64,000 nt of DNA from Halomonas alkalisoli. Its GTDB lineage: Bacteria > Pseudomonadota > Gammaproteobacteria > Pseudomonadales > Halomonadaceae. Below are positions 35,241 to 44,092 of this stretch, one piece after another (position 1 is the first letter of the stretch; each line of letters opens with the position of its first letter). Under the pieces are notes generated by a model, which worked only from the letters and a program-made list of their open reading frames with translations, made no database searches and was not told the DNA's origin. Location: positions 248,001 to 312,000 of the forward strand of contig NZ_JAKCMI010000023.1 in NCBI RefSeq assembly GCF_021412585.1, in the 5' to 3' direction. The position numbers and the translations under genes were made by a program.

Positions 35241-36431
35241 TCACACCCGCTCGATGACCATGGCGATACCCTGGCCGCCGCCTATACAGGCGGTGGCGCA
35301 GCCGTAGCGACCGCCGCGGTGGGCCAGGATTCGCGCCAGGGTGCCGGCCAGGCGCACACCGGTGGCGCCCAGGGGGTGACCCAGGGCGAGGGCGCCGCCC
35401 CAGACGTTGACCCGGCCTGGGTCGAGTCCGAGTTTGCGCATGGCATGCAGCGGCACGGCGGCAAACGCCTCGTTGATCTCCCAGGCATCGATCTGCGAGG
35501 CGACGAGTCCGGCACGTGCCAACGCCTGCTCCGCCGCGGCGGCGGCACCCGCGCCCATGCGTTCTGGAGGCACGCCGCAGTCGGCGATGGCGACGATGCG
35601 TGCCAGCGGGCTGGCGCCGTGACGATCCAGGGCCGCGGATGACATCAGCATCGCCGCGGCGGCGCCGGACGTCAGCGGCGAGCTGTTGCCGGCCGTGACC
35701 CGGCCGCCCTCCTGGAAGACCGGTTCGAGAGCGGCCAGTCGATCCAGGCCGGTGTCGGGGCGGATATTGGCATCGCGCTGGATGGTCTCCCCGCCGGGGT
35801 TGGCCAGCGCCAGACGCTCGCCGTCGAAGCGGCCCTCGGCGTCGGCCCTGGCGGCTCGGCGATGGGAGGTCAACGCGAACTCGTCCATCGCGTCGCGCTC
35901 GATGCCGGCCGCCTGTGCCAGGCGTTCGGCGGTGATGCCCATGTTCAGCGCCACCTCGAGCTCGAGCCATTCGGCATCCTTCAGCGCCTCGGGTGAAGTC
36001 AGTACCCCTTCCTTGAACAGGGCGGGGCCCATGGGTACCTGGGTCATGTTCTCGAAGCCCCCGGCGACGGCGACCTCCACGCCGCCGACCTGGATCTCCC
36101 GGGCGGCGCTGCGCAGGGCGGCGAGCCCCGAGCCGCACTGTTGATCGATCTGTCGAGTGGCGCAATCGCGGCCCGTGGAGCCCAGCCGCTGCGATAGCCA
36201 CAGCGGATAGCGGCCGCCGAAGCTCCACTGCTCCTTGACCGGCAGTGCACAGCCGACACTGAGATCCTCTACCGCCTGAGGGTCGAGTCCGGTGCGGGCG
36301 AGCAGTGCGTCGATCACCCGGGCGAGCAGGGCATCGCCGCGGGTCTCGCCCCAACCGTCCACCTCCGGCTTGCGCGGGTGGGCACGGGTGAAGGCGCTAC
36401 GGGCGTAGTCGACCAGATAGGCCTCTTTCAT
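35241..36431 (-). CDS. Thiolase (acetyl-CoA C-acyltransferase)
   Basis: A 396-residue thiolase. Catalytic Cys99 lies in QIDQQCGSGLAALR, the NEAFA motif in WEINEAFAAVPLHAM, His in GGALALGHPLGATG and the second Cys in GCATACIGGGQGIA. It would cleave a 3-oxoacyl-CoA with CoA, or run in reverse. The start at 36431 shares ATGA with the stop of the M20 gene, so the pair is translationally coupled. The operon context points to catabolism of a 3-oxoacid made by the aminotransferase and CoA-transferase. Confidence 0.93.
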   Translation of the reverse strand: MKEAYLVDYARSAFTRAHPRKPEVDGWGETRGDALLARVIDALLARTGLDPQAVEDLSVGCALPVKEQWSFGGRYPLWLSQRLGSTGRDCATRQIDQQCGSGLAALRSAAREIQVGGVEVAVAGGFENMTQVPMGPALFKEGVLTSPEALKDAEWLELEVALNMGITAERLAQAAGIERDAMDEFALTSHRRAARADAEGRFDGERLALANPGGETIQRDANIRPDTGLDRLAALEPVFQEGGRVTAGNSSPLTSGAAAAMLMSSAALDRHGASPLARIVAIADCGVPPERMGAGAAAAAEQALARAGLVASQIDAWEINEAFAAVPLHAMRKLGLDPGRVNVWGGALALGHPLGATGVRLAGTLARILAHRGGRYGCATACIGGGQGIAMVIERV

Positions 36432-37711
36432 GACTCGTTCTCCCCAGCTTTGGCCATTTCCGCCCAGCGGTGGATGAACAGCGCGTAGGTGGTGAGCACG
36501 TGGCGAATCGAGTCGATCTCCACGCACTCGTCGACGCCGTGGATGCGCTGGGCCACCGGGCCGTAGCAGGTGCCGTTGATCTCGCCGCTGACGTGGAAGG
36601 CGCGCAGGTCGGTGGTGCAGGTTGAGAGGTAGCTCTTCGGCGGTTCACCCAGCAGGTCCTGGTGGCAACGCGAGAGCAGCGCGATGCCCGGCGTGTCGAG
36701 GTCGACCACAAAGCCCTCGGAGCGAAAGCCGTGAAACTCCACCCGCGGTGCCGGGCTGCCATCACCAAGTTCGGCGTGGCGCGCCTCGATGCAGCGTCGC
36801 ACGCGTTCCATCACCTCGTCGGGCGACATGCCCGGAGGGAAGCCGACGCGGCCCTCGAGGATGGCGTGGGCCGGCACGCTGGAGGCCCAGTTGCCGCCCT
36901 CGATCTTGCCGATGCTGAGGTTGAAGGGGCTATCGAGCGTATCGTAGGGCGCCTGGCGCGGCAGGGCGTTGATCTCGGCCTCCAGCGCCTTGAAGGCGGG
37001 CAGGTACGCGACCAGGGTCTCGATGGCGTTGCGGCCGGCGCGGGTGTCGAGCACGTGGGCCGGCACGCCATCCAGGCGCATGCGAAACCAGAGTACGCCC
37101 ACCTGGCCGGCATAGATCTGGCTGCCGAAGGGTTCGGGAATCAGCACGAAATCGCCGCTGTAGCCCTGGTGCAGGCAGGCCAGGGCGCCGTTGCCGGTGC
37201 ACTCCTCCTCGATTACCGTCTGCAGGGTCAGGGGGAAGTCGATGGTCTCGCCGGCTTCGCGTACCGCCTGCACGGCCATGACCATGGCGGCAATGCCGGC
37301 CTTCATGTCGCCCGCACCGCGACCGTAGAGCCAGCCATCTTTCTGCCACGGCTCCCAGGGCGGTCGTGTCCACATGTCGGTGGGCTCGGCAGGCACCACG
37401 TCGAGGTGGCCGTTGAACACCAGATGTGGCCCCGGGGCGCCGGCGTTGAGCTGGGCCACCAGGTTGTAGCGTCCGTCACAGGCCCAGTCGGCGGGGGCGC
37501 GGTGGCGGTGTTCGGCGAAGCCGGGAGCATCCAGCGGTACCCGGGTGACCGGCAGGTCGAGGCGCTCGAACCAGCGCTCCATGGTCGCAAGCGCGCCATG
37601 CTCCTCACCCAGCACGCTGTAGTCGCGCACCAGGTCGCAGGTCAGCGCCAGGGTGTCGTCCATCAGCGCCTCGCAGCGCTCGACGATGCGCTTCTCGGTG
37701 GCGTTGAGCAT
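36428..37711 (-). CDS. M20-family metallo-amidohydrolase (ArgE/DapE-like)
   Basis: A 427-residue zinc-dependent deacylase/peptidase. Motifs are FNGHLDVVPA (first metal His/Asp), GRGAGDMKAG (bridging Asp), IEEECTGNGA (catalytic Glu pair) and a late QRIHGVDECV (His ligand). Its lid domain lies about residues 215-325. ArgE-type enzymes hydrolyse N-acyl amino acids. Within this operon it may release an amino acid from an N-acyl form. Its start overlaps the scoB-like stop by one base. Confidence 0.9.
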   Translation of the reverse strand: MLNATEKRIVERCEALMDDTLALTCDLVRDYSVLGEEHGALATMERWFERLDLPVTRVPLDAPGFAEHRHRAPADWACDGRYNLVAQLNAGAPGPHLVFNGHLDVVPAEPTDMWTRPPWEPWQKDGWLYGRGAGDMKAGIAAMVMAVQAVREAGETIDFPLTLQTVIEEECTGNGALACLHQGYSGDFVLIPEPFGSQIYAGQVGVLWFRMRLDGVPAHVLDTRAGRNAIETLVAYLPAFKALEAEINALPRQAPYDTLDSPFNLSIGKIEGGNWASSVPAHAILEGRVGFPPGMSPDEVMERVRRCIEARHAELGDGSPAPRVEFHGFRSEGFVVDLDTPGIALLSRCHQDLLGEPPKSYLSTCTTDLRAFHVSGEINGTCYGPVAQRIHGVDECVEIDSIRHVLTTYALFIHRWAEMAKAGENES

Positions 37712-38364
37712 CAGAACCTCCCCAGTCGAGCTTCGTCGACGATCAAGTGGGCTTCGGTGGCCTCGCGCAGCTCGGTGATGCTGAGCCCTTCGGCGATATC
37801 CACCACGACGAGCCCCTCCGGGGTCACGTCCATTACGGCCTTGTCGGTGATGATCCGCGACACACAGGTCGGCGCCGTCAGTGGCAGCCGGCAGCGCTTG
37901 AGTATCTTGGGGTTGCCCTGCTTGTCGTTGTGGGAACAGAGGATCACCAGACGCTTGACCTTCTGCGCCAGTTCCATGGCGCCGCCGATGCCGGGCGAGA
38001 ACTTGCCGGGAATCTTCCAGTTGGCGAGATTGCCCAGTTCATCGACCTCGAAGGCGCCCATGAAGGTGAGGTCGACCCGGCTGCGACGGATCATGGCGAA
38101 GGACATGGCGCTGTCGAAGACGCTGGCGCCGGGGCGGGTGGCGATATAGGCGCCGCCGGAGTCGATCATGTCCCAGTCTGGCGCCTCGCCCACGGCTCGT
38201 GGACAGCAGCCCAGCACGCCGTTCTCCGAGTGCACCAGCACCTCCATCTCCTCCGGGAGATGGTGGAACAGCTGAGTGGGCAGGCCGATGCCCAGGTTGA
38301 CGATCTGCCCCGCGACCACCTCACGGGCGGCCCGGGCAAGAATCCGCTGCTGATCAGCCGACAT
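37711..38364 (-). CDS. 3-oxoacid CoA-transferase, subunit B
   Basis: A 217-residue subunit carrying the catalytic Glu47 in the motif SENGVLG. GIGLPTQLFHHLPEE and GIGGAMELAQKVKRL are typical of the ScoB/AtoA/PcaJ family. It transfers CoA, usually from succinyl-CoA, to a 3-oxoacid. It overlaps subunit A by 11 bp. Confidence 0.93.
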   Translation of the reverse strand: MSADQQRILARAAREVVAGQIVNLGIGLPTQLFHHLPEEMEVLVHSENGVLGCCPRAVGEAPDWDMIDSGGAYIATRPGASVFDSAMSFAMIRRSRVDLTFMGAFEVDELGNLANWKIPGKFSPGIGGAMELAQKVKRLVILCSHNDKQGNPKILKRCRLPLTAPTCVSRIITDKAVMDVTPEGLVVVDIAEGLSITELREATEAHLIVDEARLGRF

Positions 38365-39055
38365 GGGCGCGCCTCCCTTGTTCGCTGGTGGCGGGTGCGA
38401 CCTCGACCACCTGGCTGACGAAGGCGCAGGGGGTGTGGATCGCCTCGAGTGCCAGGCTGCCAGGCTCGTCGACCCGGTAGGCCTGGGCGATGACGGTGTC
38501 GGCGGCCATCGCCATCAGCGGGTTAAAGTTGCTGGCGGTGGCGCGATAGATCAGGTTGCCGTAGCGGTCGGCGCGTTCGGCGTGGACCAGGGCGAAATCG
38601 GCATAGAGCGCCGGCTCGATACCCCAGGTCCGGCCCGCCAGTTCGATCTCCTGGCGCCCATGGGCGATTTCGGTGCCCTGGCCGATATCGGTGAGAAAGC
38701 CATGGTGGCCGGCGCCGGCACTGCGGATCTTTTCCGCCAGCAGCCCCTGCGGGTGCATCGCCACGTGGAGCTCGCCCCGGTTCATTGCGGCAATGGCGAC
38801 TCGATTGAGGCCGATGTGCGAGGTAATCAGGCGGCTGACGCGGCCGGCCTCGATCAGCTTGCCGATGCCGACGCCCGGCTCGTTGGCGTCGTTCTTGATC
38901 AGGGTGAGGTCGCGCTGGCCCTGGGCCAGGAGTTCATCGATCAGGGCAAAGGGCGTGCCCGGTGAGCCGAAGCCGCCGACCATGATCGAGGCACCATTCG
39001 GGATGGCCGCGATGGCCTCCTCGATGGGGCGAAATTTCTGATAGAGAAGCGTCAT
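38354..39055 (-). CDS. 3-oxoacid CoA-transferase, subunit A
   Basis: A 233-residue subunit of the ScoA/AtoD/PcaI family with the glycine-rich motif IMVGGFGSPGTPFALID and HAERADRYGNLIYR. It forms a heterotetramer with subunit B. The preceding aminotransferase gene ends 24 bp upstream on the same strand. Confidence 0.93.
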   Translation of the reverse strand: MTLLYQKFRPIEEAIAAIPNGASIMVGGFGSPGTPFALIDELLAQGQRDLTLIKNDANEPGVGIGKLIEAGRVSRLITSHIGLNRVAIAAMNRGELHVAMHPQGLLAEKIRSAGAGHHGFLTDIGQGTEIAHGRQEIELAGRTWGIEPALYADFALVHAERADRYGNLIYRATASNFNPLMAMAADTVIAQAYRVDEPGSLALEAIHTPCAFVSQVVEVAPATSEQGRRAHVG

Positions 39056-39079
39056 GAAAGTGCCTTTTCCGTCGGGCGG

Positions 39080-40432
39080 TCAGGGAGTCAGCGCGCTCGC
39101 TGGTGCCGAGGCGCACACCTCGCGGTCGAAGCGCACCATGGCGCGCTCGAGGCGGTCGAGCAGCTCGGCGGTGTCGGCGGCATCGATGGTCAGCGGCGGG
39201 GTGACCAGGAAATGGTCGCCGGCCAGGCCGTCCAGGGTCCGTCGCGGGTAGATCAGGAGGCCCTCCTCCTTGGCCAGCGCCGTGATTTGGGCGAAGCGGT
39301 TCTGCTCGGCAGGGAAGGGGGCCTTGGTCGCCGGGTCGGCCACCAGTTCCACGCCCCACAGCAGCCCCAGGCCACGTACGTCACCGATCCAGGGGAAGCG
39401 AGTCTTGAGCGCCTTGAGTCCAGCCTCCAGTTCGCAGCCGCGTGCGGCCACGTTGCTGAGTACGCCTTCGCGCTGTATGGCCTCCACCACCGCCAGCGCG
39501 GTGGCGCAGGCCAATGGATTACCGGCGTAGGTATGACCGTGCTGGAAGCCGCCAGAGGCCATGACGGCTTCGACGATGTCGGCGCGGGCGAGTACCGCCC
39601 CCACCGGGTAGTAGCCGGCGCCGAGCCCCTTGGCGGTGGCCAGCAGGTCGGGTGTGGCACCGTAGTGCTGGTAGGCGAACCAGGTGCCGGTGCGGCCGAT
39701 GCCGGTGAGTACCTCATCGAGAATCAGCAGGCAGCCGTACTCATCGCACAGCGCGCGGATACCCTCGAGGTAGGTGCGGTCGAGCAGGCGGGCGCCGGTG
39801 CTGGCGCCGCCCACCGGCTCGAGCACGAAGGCAGCGATGGTTTCGGGGCCGGCGGCCTCCATGGCGGCGCGGGTCTCGGCCAGTACGCGTTCCACGTGCA
39901 GGGTGTCGTCAGCGTCGGTATGGCGATAGAAGTCGGGGCCGGCCACCTTGAGTGAGCCGATGGTGATGTCGGTGAAGGGCGCTTCCATTGGCTGATAGCC
40001 GGTGATGCCCAGTGCGCCCAGGGTGCTGCCGTGATAGGAAGGGCGCAGCGAAACGAAGCGGCGCCGCTGCGGCTCGCCCCTGGCAACGAAGTACTGGCGG
40101 GCCAGCTTGAGCGCCGATTCCACCGCCTCCGAGCCGCTGGAGACGAAGAAGACCTTCTCCAGCTGTCCGTGGGTAAGGCCGACCAGGGCCTTGGCCAAGG
40201 CCACCGCGGGAGCATTTTCGAACTGGGTGCGATAGGTGAAGGCTACGCGGTCGAGCTGGGCGAGCATGGCATTGCGGATGTCGTCACGACCGTGGCCGAG
40301 GTTGCAGGATATGGCGCCGGAGCAGCCGTCGAGATATTCCCGGCCGGCCTCGTCCCACAGGTAGGCGCCCCGGGCGTGGCTGATTTCGGGCAGGGCGGGG
40401 CCGGCCTGGTAGAAAAGCGGAGATGGGTCCAT
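39080..40432 (-). CDS. Class-III PLP-dependent aminotransferase
   Basis: A 450-residue enzyme of the omega-/4-aminobutyrate aminotransferase fold. FFVSSGSEAVESALKLAR binds the PLP phosphate, ILDEVLTGIGRTG has the PLP-pyridine Asp, and the Schiff-base Lys is in ATAKGLGAGYYPVGAV. It removes a non-alpha (omega or beta) amino group. As first gene of the catabolic operon it would supply the oxo acid used by the CoA-transferase. The last 20 residues are an Ala/Pro-rich tail. Confidence 0.93.
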   Translation of the reverse strand: MDPSPLFYQAGPALPEISHARGAYLWDEAGREYLDGCSGAISCNLGHGRDDIRNAMLAQLDRVAFTYRTQFENAPAVALAKALVGLTHGQLEKVFFVSSGSEAVESALKLARQYFVARGEPQRRRFVSLRPSYHGSTLGALGITGYQPMEAPFTDITIGSLKVAGPDFYRHTDADDTLHVERVLAETRAAMEAAGPETIAAFVLEPVGGASTGARLLDRTYLEGIRALCDEYGCLLILDEVLTGIGRTGTWFAYQHYGATPDLLATAKGLGAGYYPVGAVLARADIVEAVMASGGFQHGHTYAGNPLACATALAVVEAIQREGVLSNVAARGCELEAGLKALKTRFPWIGDVRGLGLLWGVELVADPATKAPFPAEQNRFAQITALAKEEGLLIYPRRTLDGLAGDHFLVTPPLTIDAADTAELLDRLERAMVRFDREVCASAPASALTP

Positions 40433-40542
40433 TGCAGCGTCCGTTGTCGTTATTTGTTGGTGAACGGTTGTCTGCAGTCTAAGTAGCGATCGACAAGTAT
40501 TTCAATATATGATCTTTTTGTAGAATTCGATGAGTTTTAATC

Positions 40543-41463
40543 ATGGCAGATGTCAATATCCACTCGCTCAAGGCGCTGGCGATCTTCAAGACGCTGTTCG
40601 AGGCGGGTACCGCCTCCCAGGCGGCACGCACGCTTGGTATCACCCAGTCGGGAGTGAGCCGCTCGCTGGCGCAGCTCGAGGAGAACCTGGGCATCCAGCT
40701 GTTCCTGCGGGAGAAGAACCGCCTGGTGGCCACGCCGGAGGCGCGGGAGGTCTACGACGAGATCCTGCGCCTGATGGGCAATATCGAGGAACTGCGCCAC
40801 AGCGTGCTGGCGCTCAAGGAGTTCGGTACCTCGCGGCTGCGCATCGCCGCCATACCCGGGCTGTCGTTTGGTTTCGTGCCACGGCTGGTGGCCGCGCTGC
40901 TGGAGGAGAACCGCCAGTTCAGCGTCAGCCTGGACATGATGTCGAGCCATGAGGTGCAACTTGCCGTGGAGTCGAGCCATGCCGACATCGGCTTCGTCAC
41001 CCTGCCCATCACCTCGCGGGTGCTGCGGGTCGATCCCTGGTTCACCACCGAGGCGGTTTGCCTGGTGCCGGAGCGACATCCCCTGGCGGCGAGGGAGCGT
41101 GTCGAGGTGCAGGATCTCCGCGACCAGCACCTGGTGATCAGCAACCAGCCGAGCATCAGCACCAATCCGCTGCTGGAGCTGACCAGTCAGCACCGGGTGC
41201 AGATCGCCGGCAAGACGGAGGCCAATATCGGCACCATCACGGCGCTGGTGGCCAGCCATGTCGGTATCACCGTGATGAATCCGATTACCGCCCAGGACCA
41301 GCTCGCCCCCCGGGACGGCGTGGTCATGCGGCCCTTCTCGCCAGCCATGGCGTTCAGCTTCGGGCTGGTCTATCGCGACGACTGGAAGCAGGCCAGGGTG
41401 CTCGACTTCCTGCGCCAGCGGGGCAGGGTGCTGCTCGAGAGCTACGGTGAGTCCATGACCTAG
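40543..41463 (+). CDS. LysR-family transcriptional regulator
   Basis: A 306-residue regulator, divergent from the aminotransferase gene with 110 bp between. The N-terminal wHTH has the LysR pattern LKALAIFKTLFEAGTASQAA then LGITQSGVSRSLAQLE. The C-terminal effector domain spans about 95-300. It likely controls the neighbouring catabolic genes in response to their substrate. The shared gap is AT-rich around 40490-40530 and should hold its operator, but I see no clean T-N11-A site. Confidence 0.9.
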   Translation: MADVNIHSLKALAIFKTLFEAGTASQAARTLGITQSGVSRSLAQLEENLGIQLFLREKNRLVATPEAREVYDEILRLMGNIEELRHSVLALKEFGTSRLRIAAIPGLSFGFVPRLVAALLEENRQFSVSLDMMSSHEVQLAVESSHADIGFVTLPITSRVLRVDPWFTTEAVCLVPERHPLAARERVEVQDLRDQHLVISNQPSISTNPLLELTSQHRVQIAGKTEANIGTITALVASHVGITVMNPITAQDQLAPRDGVVMRPFSPAMAFSFGLVYRDDWKQARVLDFLRQRGRVLLESYGESMT

Positions 41464-41572
41464 CTTTCCTGGTCCTCGCGTGCCGTTGCGTCGCAGGCGT
41501 TGATGGGCCTGGGCTGGTACACCGGCCAGGGGCGTGGCAAGGTCAAGCGGACCATCCCGAGGAGGCGTCGTC

Positions 41573-42604
41573 ATGATCACGTTCCACAGCGAGGCGACCA
41601 AGCTGCGTCGCGCCATGACCGAACTCAACGAAGGGCTGCTGGTCGCGCCCTTCGAGTGCCCCGAGCGCGTCGACCTTGTGCTCGAGCGGGTGCGGGCGAC
41701 CGGGCTTGGTGCGGTTCAGTCACCGACGCGTTACGGTCTCGAGCCGGTACTGGCCGTGCATGATCGCGACTACGTCGAGTTCCTGGCCAGCTGCTGGGAG
41801 GAGTGGAAGGCCATCGGCATGGCCGGCGAGGCGATCCCCAACATCTGGCCATCCCGCTCGATGCCCGGTACACGGGTCCCCGAGCATATCGAGGGGCGGC
41901 TCGGCTACTACGCCCAGACCGGTGAGACCTCGATCTGTGCCAATACCTTCGAAGCCGCCGATATCAGCAAGGACATTGCCCTGTCGGCGCTGGGCCATAC
42001 CCTCAAGACCGGCGAGCCGAGCTTCGGCCTGTGCCGCCCGCCGGGGCATCATGCGTCGTCGGATCAGTTCGGCGGCTACTGCTTCTTCAACAACGCGGCC
42101 ATTGCCGCCGATCAGGCCCTGAAACACGGTCACTCGCGGGTTGCGGTACTGGACATCGACTTCCACCACGGCAACGGTACCCAGGAAATCTTCTATTCCC
42201 GTGACGACGTGATCGTCGTCTCGCTGCATGGCGACCCACTCCACTGCTTTCCCTACTACCTGGGGCACGCCGATGAGACCGGCAGCGGCCGGGGCGAGGG
42301 CTTCAATGTCAACTACCCCATGCCGCCCGGTACCGGCTATGCCCGCTGGTCGGCCGCCCTCGATGAGGGCCTGGCGCGCATTGGTCAGTCCGGCGCCGAG
42401 CTGCTCGTCGTGTCGCTGGGGGTGGATACCTTCGAGCACGACCCGATCAGCAGCTTCACGCTGAAAAGCGAGGACTACCCGGATATCGGCCGGCGCCTGG
42501 CCGCGCTTGGGCTGCCCACCGTCTTCCTGCTCGAAGGGGGCTACGCGGTGGAGGAGATCGGCATCAACGTGGTCAATGTACTCAGCGGGTTCGACGCCGG
42601 TTGA
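41573..42604 (+). CDS. Acetylpolyamine amidohydrolase-like (class II HDAC family) deacetylase
   Basis: A 343-residue zinc hydrolase. Motifs are PPGHHAS (active-site His pair), DIDFHHGNGTQ (zinc ligands Asp and His), and GVDTFEHDPIS (third zinc ligand). GYCFFNNAAIAA is also conserved. P. aeruginosa relatives remove acetyl groups from acetylputrescine and acetylcadaverine. Here it may deacetylate an acetylated di- or polyamine or diamino acid. The ATG at 41573 has GGAGG 8 bases before it. It ends 18 bp before the convergent Fe-ADH gene. Confidence 0.9.
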   Translation: MITFHSEATKLRRAMTELNEGLLVAPFECPERVDLVLERVRATGLGAVQSPTRYGLEPVLAVHDRDYVEFLASCWEEWKAIGMAGEAIPNIWPSRSMPGTRVPEHIEGRLGYYAQTGETSICANTFEAADISKDIALSALGHTLKTGEPSFGLCRPPGHHASSDQFGGYCFFNNAAIAADQALKHGHSRVAVLDIDFHHGNGTQEIFYSRDDVIVVSLHGDPLHCFPYYLGHADETGSGRGEGFNVNYPMPPGTGYARWSAALDEGLARIGQSGAELLVVSLGVDTFEHDPISSFTLKSEDYPDIGRRLAALGLPTVFLLEGGYAVEEIGINVVNVLSGFDAG

Positions 42605-42622
42605 ATCCGGGGCTGCTTGAGG

Positions 42623-43834
42623 CTAGAGGCGCGTTTCCAGCAGGGCACCCAGCTCGGCGTCCGTCAGCACCAGCGGGTTGGTCTTCATGCTGCCGCCCCG
42701 GGCACCGGCGACCACCCGTTCGATATCCGCGTTCGTCATGCCGTAGGCGCCCAGTCTCGGCATCGCCAGTCGATGGGTCCAGTCGCGCAATGTCGTGGCC
42801 AGGGCATCGCAGGCTTCGCCATCGCTCAGTACGTGCTTGCCTGTGAGCAGGCGGCCGACCTCGGCGTACCTGGCCAGCGCCGGGTTGCTCGGCTCGCGCT
42901 GGCGCAGTGCCGCGACGTTGGCCGCGGTGGCCTCGGCGACCAGGGTGCCGCACACCGTGCCATGAGGGATCGGGAAGAAGGCGCCCAGGGGGGAGGCCAG
43001 TCCATGCACCGAGCCCAGGCCCGCCTGGGCCAGGGTCACCCCGGACATCAGCGAGGCGTAGGCGAGCTGGCCGTAGCCGCGGCTTGCCTCCGGGTGGTCC
43101 TCTTCCCAGGCAGACCAGAAGCCGCGACAGAACGCCTGCATGCCGGACCAGGCCAGGGCGTCGGTGGCGGGGCTGGCATTGAGCGAGACGTAGGATTCCA
43201 GCAGCTGGGTAAAGGCATCCATGCCGTTGGCGGCAATCTGCGCCTTGGGGCAGCCTGCCAGCAGTTCGGGGTCGACCAGCGCCACGGCGGCGACCAGACG
43301 CTCATCGCGAAACGACTTCTTGAAGCCATCTGCACCCTGCACGCTGAGCACGGCGTTCTTGGTGGCTTCGCTGCCGGTGCCGGCGGTGGTCGGCACGGCG
43401 ATCAGCGGCACCGCCGGGCCACGGTAGGGGAGACCACGGCCCACGCCCTCGAGATGATCCATTACCGAATCGCCGGTGCGTAGCAGGCCGGCGACGGCCT
43501 TGGCGGCATCCAGCACGCTGCCGCCGCCGATTGCGACCACCACGTCGATGTCGTTCTCTTGGTGCTCGCTGACGATGGCATCCACTCGCTGCGGCGAGGG
43601 CTCACCCTCGATGGTGACGTGATGCCAGACGGCGCCCTGCGTCTCGAGGGCGGCGACCAGCTCGCCCCAGTGGTGCGAAGTGACAAAGGAGCGCTTGCCG
43701 GTTACCACCAGCACGCGATTGCCATGTTCGGCGATTAGCCGCGGCAGGCGCGTGATGCTACCTGCACCGAACTGGATATCCGGCAGGCGGGCGATACGGA
43801 AGGCGTCGATGCGCCCGGGAAAGGATGCGGACAT
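42623..43834 (-). CDS. Iron-containing alcohol dehydrogenase
   Basis: A 403-residue type III alcohol dehydrogenase. NAD(P) motif VVAIGGGSVLDAAKAVA and AVPTTAGTGSEATKNAV are present. Two metal His ligands lie in GSVHGLASPLGAFFPIPHG. In the helix with the first ligands, NGMDAFTQLLE, the Asp is kept but the usual His is Gln. Such a change is found in some family members, so activity is likely. The start at 43834 begins MSASFPGRIDAF; earlier in-frame starts lie inside a dispersed repeat and are not credible. Confidence 0.88.
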   Translation of the reverse strand: MSASFPGRIDAFRIARLPDIQFGAGSITRLPRLIAEHGNRVLVVTGKRSFVTSHHWGELVAALETQGAVWHHVTIEGEPSPQRVDAIVSEHQENDIDVVVAIGGGSVLDAAKAVAGLLRTGDSVMDHLEGVGRGLPYRGPAVPLIAVPTTAGTGSEATKNAVLSVQGADGFKKSFRDERLVAAVALVDPELLAGCPKAQIAANGMDAFTQLLESYVSLNASPATDALAWSGMQAFCRGFWSAWEEDHPEASRGYGQLAYASLMSGVTLAQAGLGSVHGLASPLGAFFPIPHGTVCGTLVAEATAANVAALRQREPSNPALARYAEVGRLLTGKHVLSDGEACDALATTLRDWTHRLAMPRLGAYGMTNADIERVVAGARGGSMKTNPLVLTDAELGALLETRL

Positions 43835-43920
43835 GGCAGGCTCACGATTCTCGTTATTGGGGCGAAGCCCACTATAAGCAGTGGCGAAACGCTGAACAAA
43901 TCGACGAGCGAGATGAAGCA

Positions 43921-44081
43921 CAAGGCGCACGGAGCACAGAACCGAGCGAAGCGACAAACATCCGCAGGATGGCTCCGAAGGAGCGAGAAGCCGAAGGCTT
44001 CGAGTCAACCGGAGCATATGGGGTATATGTGAGGATTCCGAGCACCGCGCAACGCAGTGATTCGCTCGCGCAGGCATTTGT
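43921..44081 (-). repeat. Dispersed structured repeat, copy 1
   Basis: This stretch read on the - strand matches 50176-50338 on + over about 160 bp. Identity is about 90% in the core that begins with CTCGGAATCC at 44043, and lower but clear upstream. It contains nested stems: GCTCCG/CGGAGC around GAAGCC-TTC-GGCTTC, and CATCC-TGC-GGATG. It lies between PuuB-like and Fe-ADH genes on the same strand, starting 11 bp after the PuuB-like stop. Confidence 0.8.
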
Positions 44082-44092
44082 ACAGTGTTTCC

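Noticed and set aside
43872..44092. N-terminal extension of Fe-ADH and small peptides coded in the dispersed repeat
   Set aside because: The frame is carried by the repeat itself and differs by a one-base shift between copies; the true Fe-ADH start is MSASFPGRIDAF at 43834.
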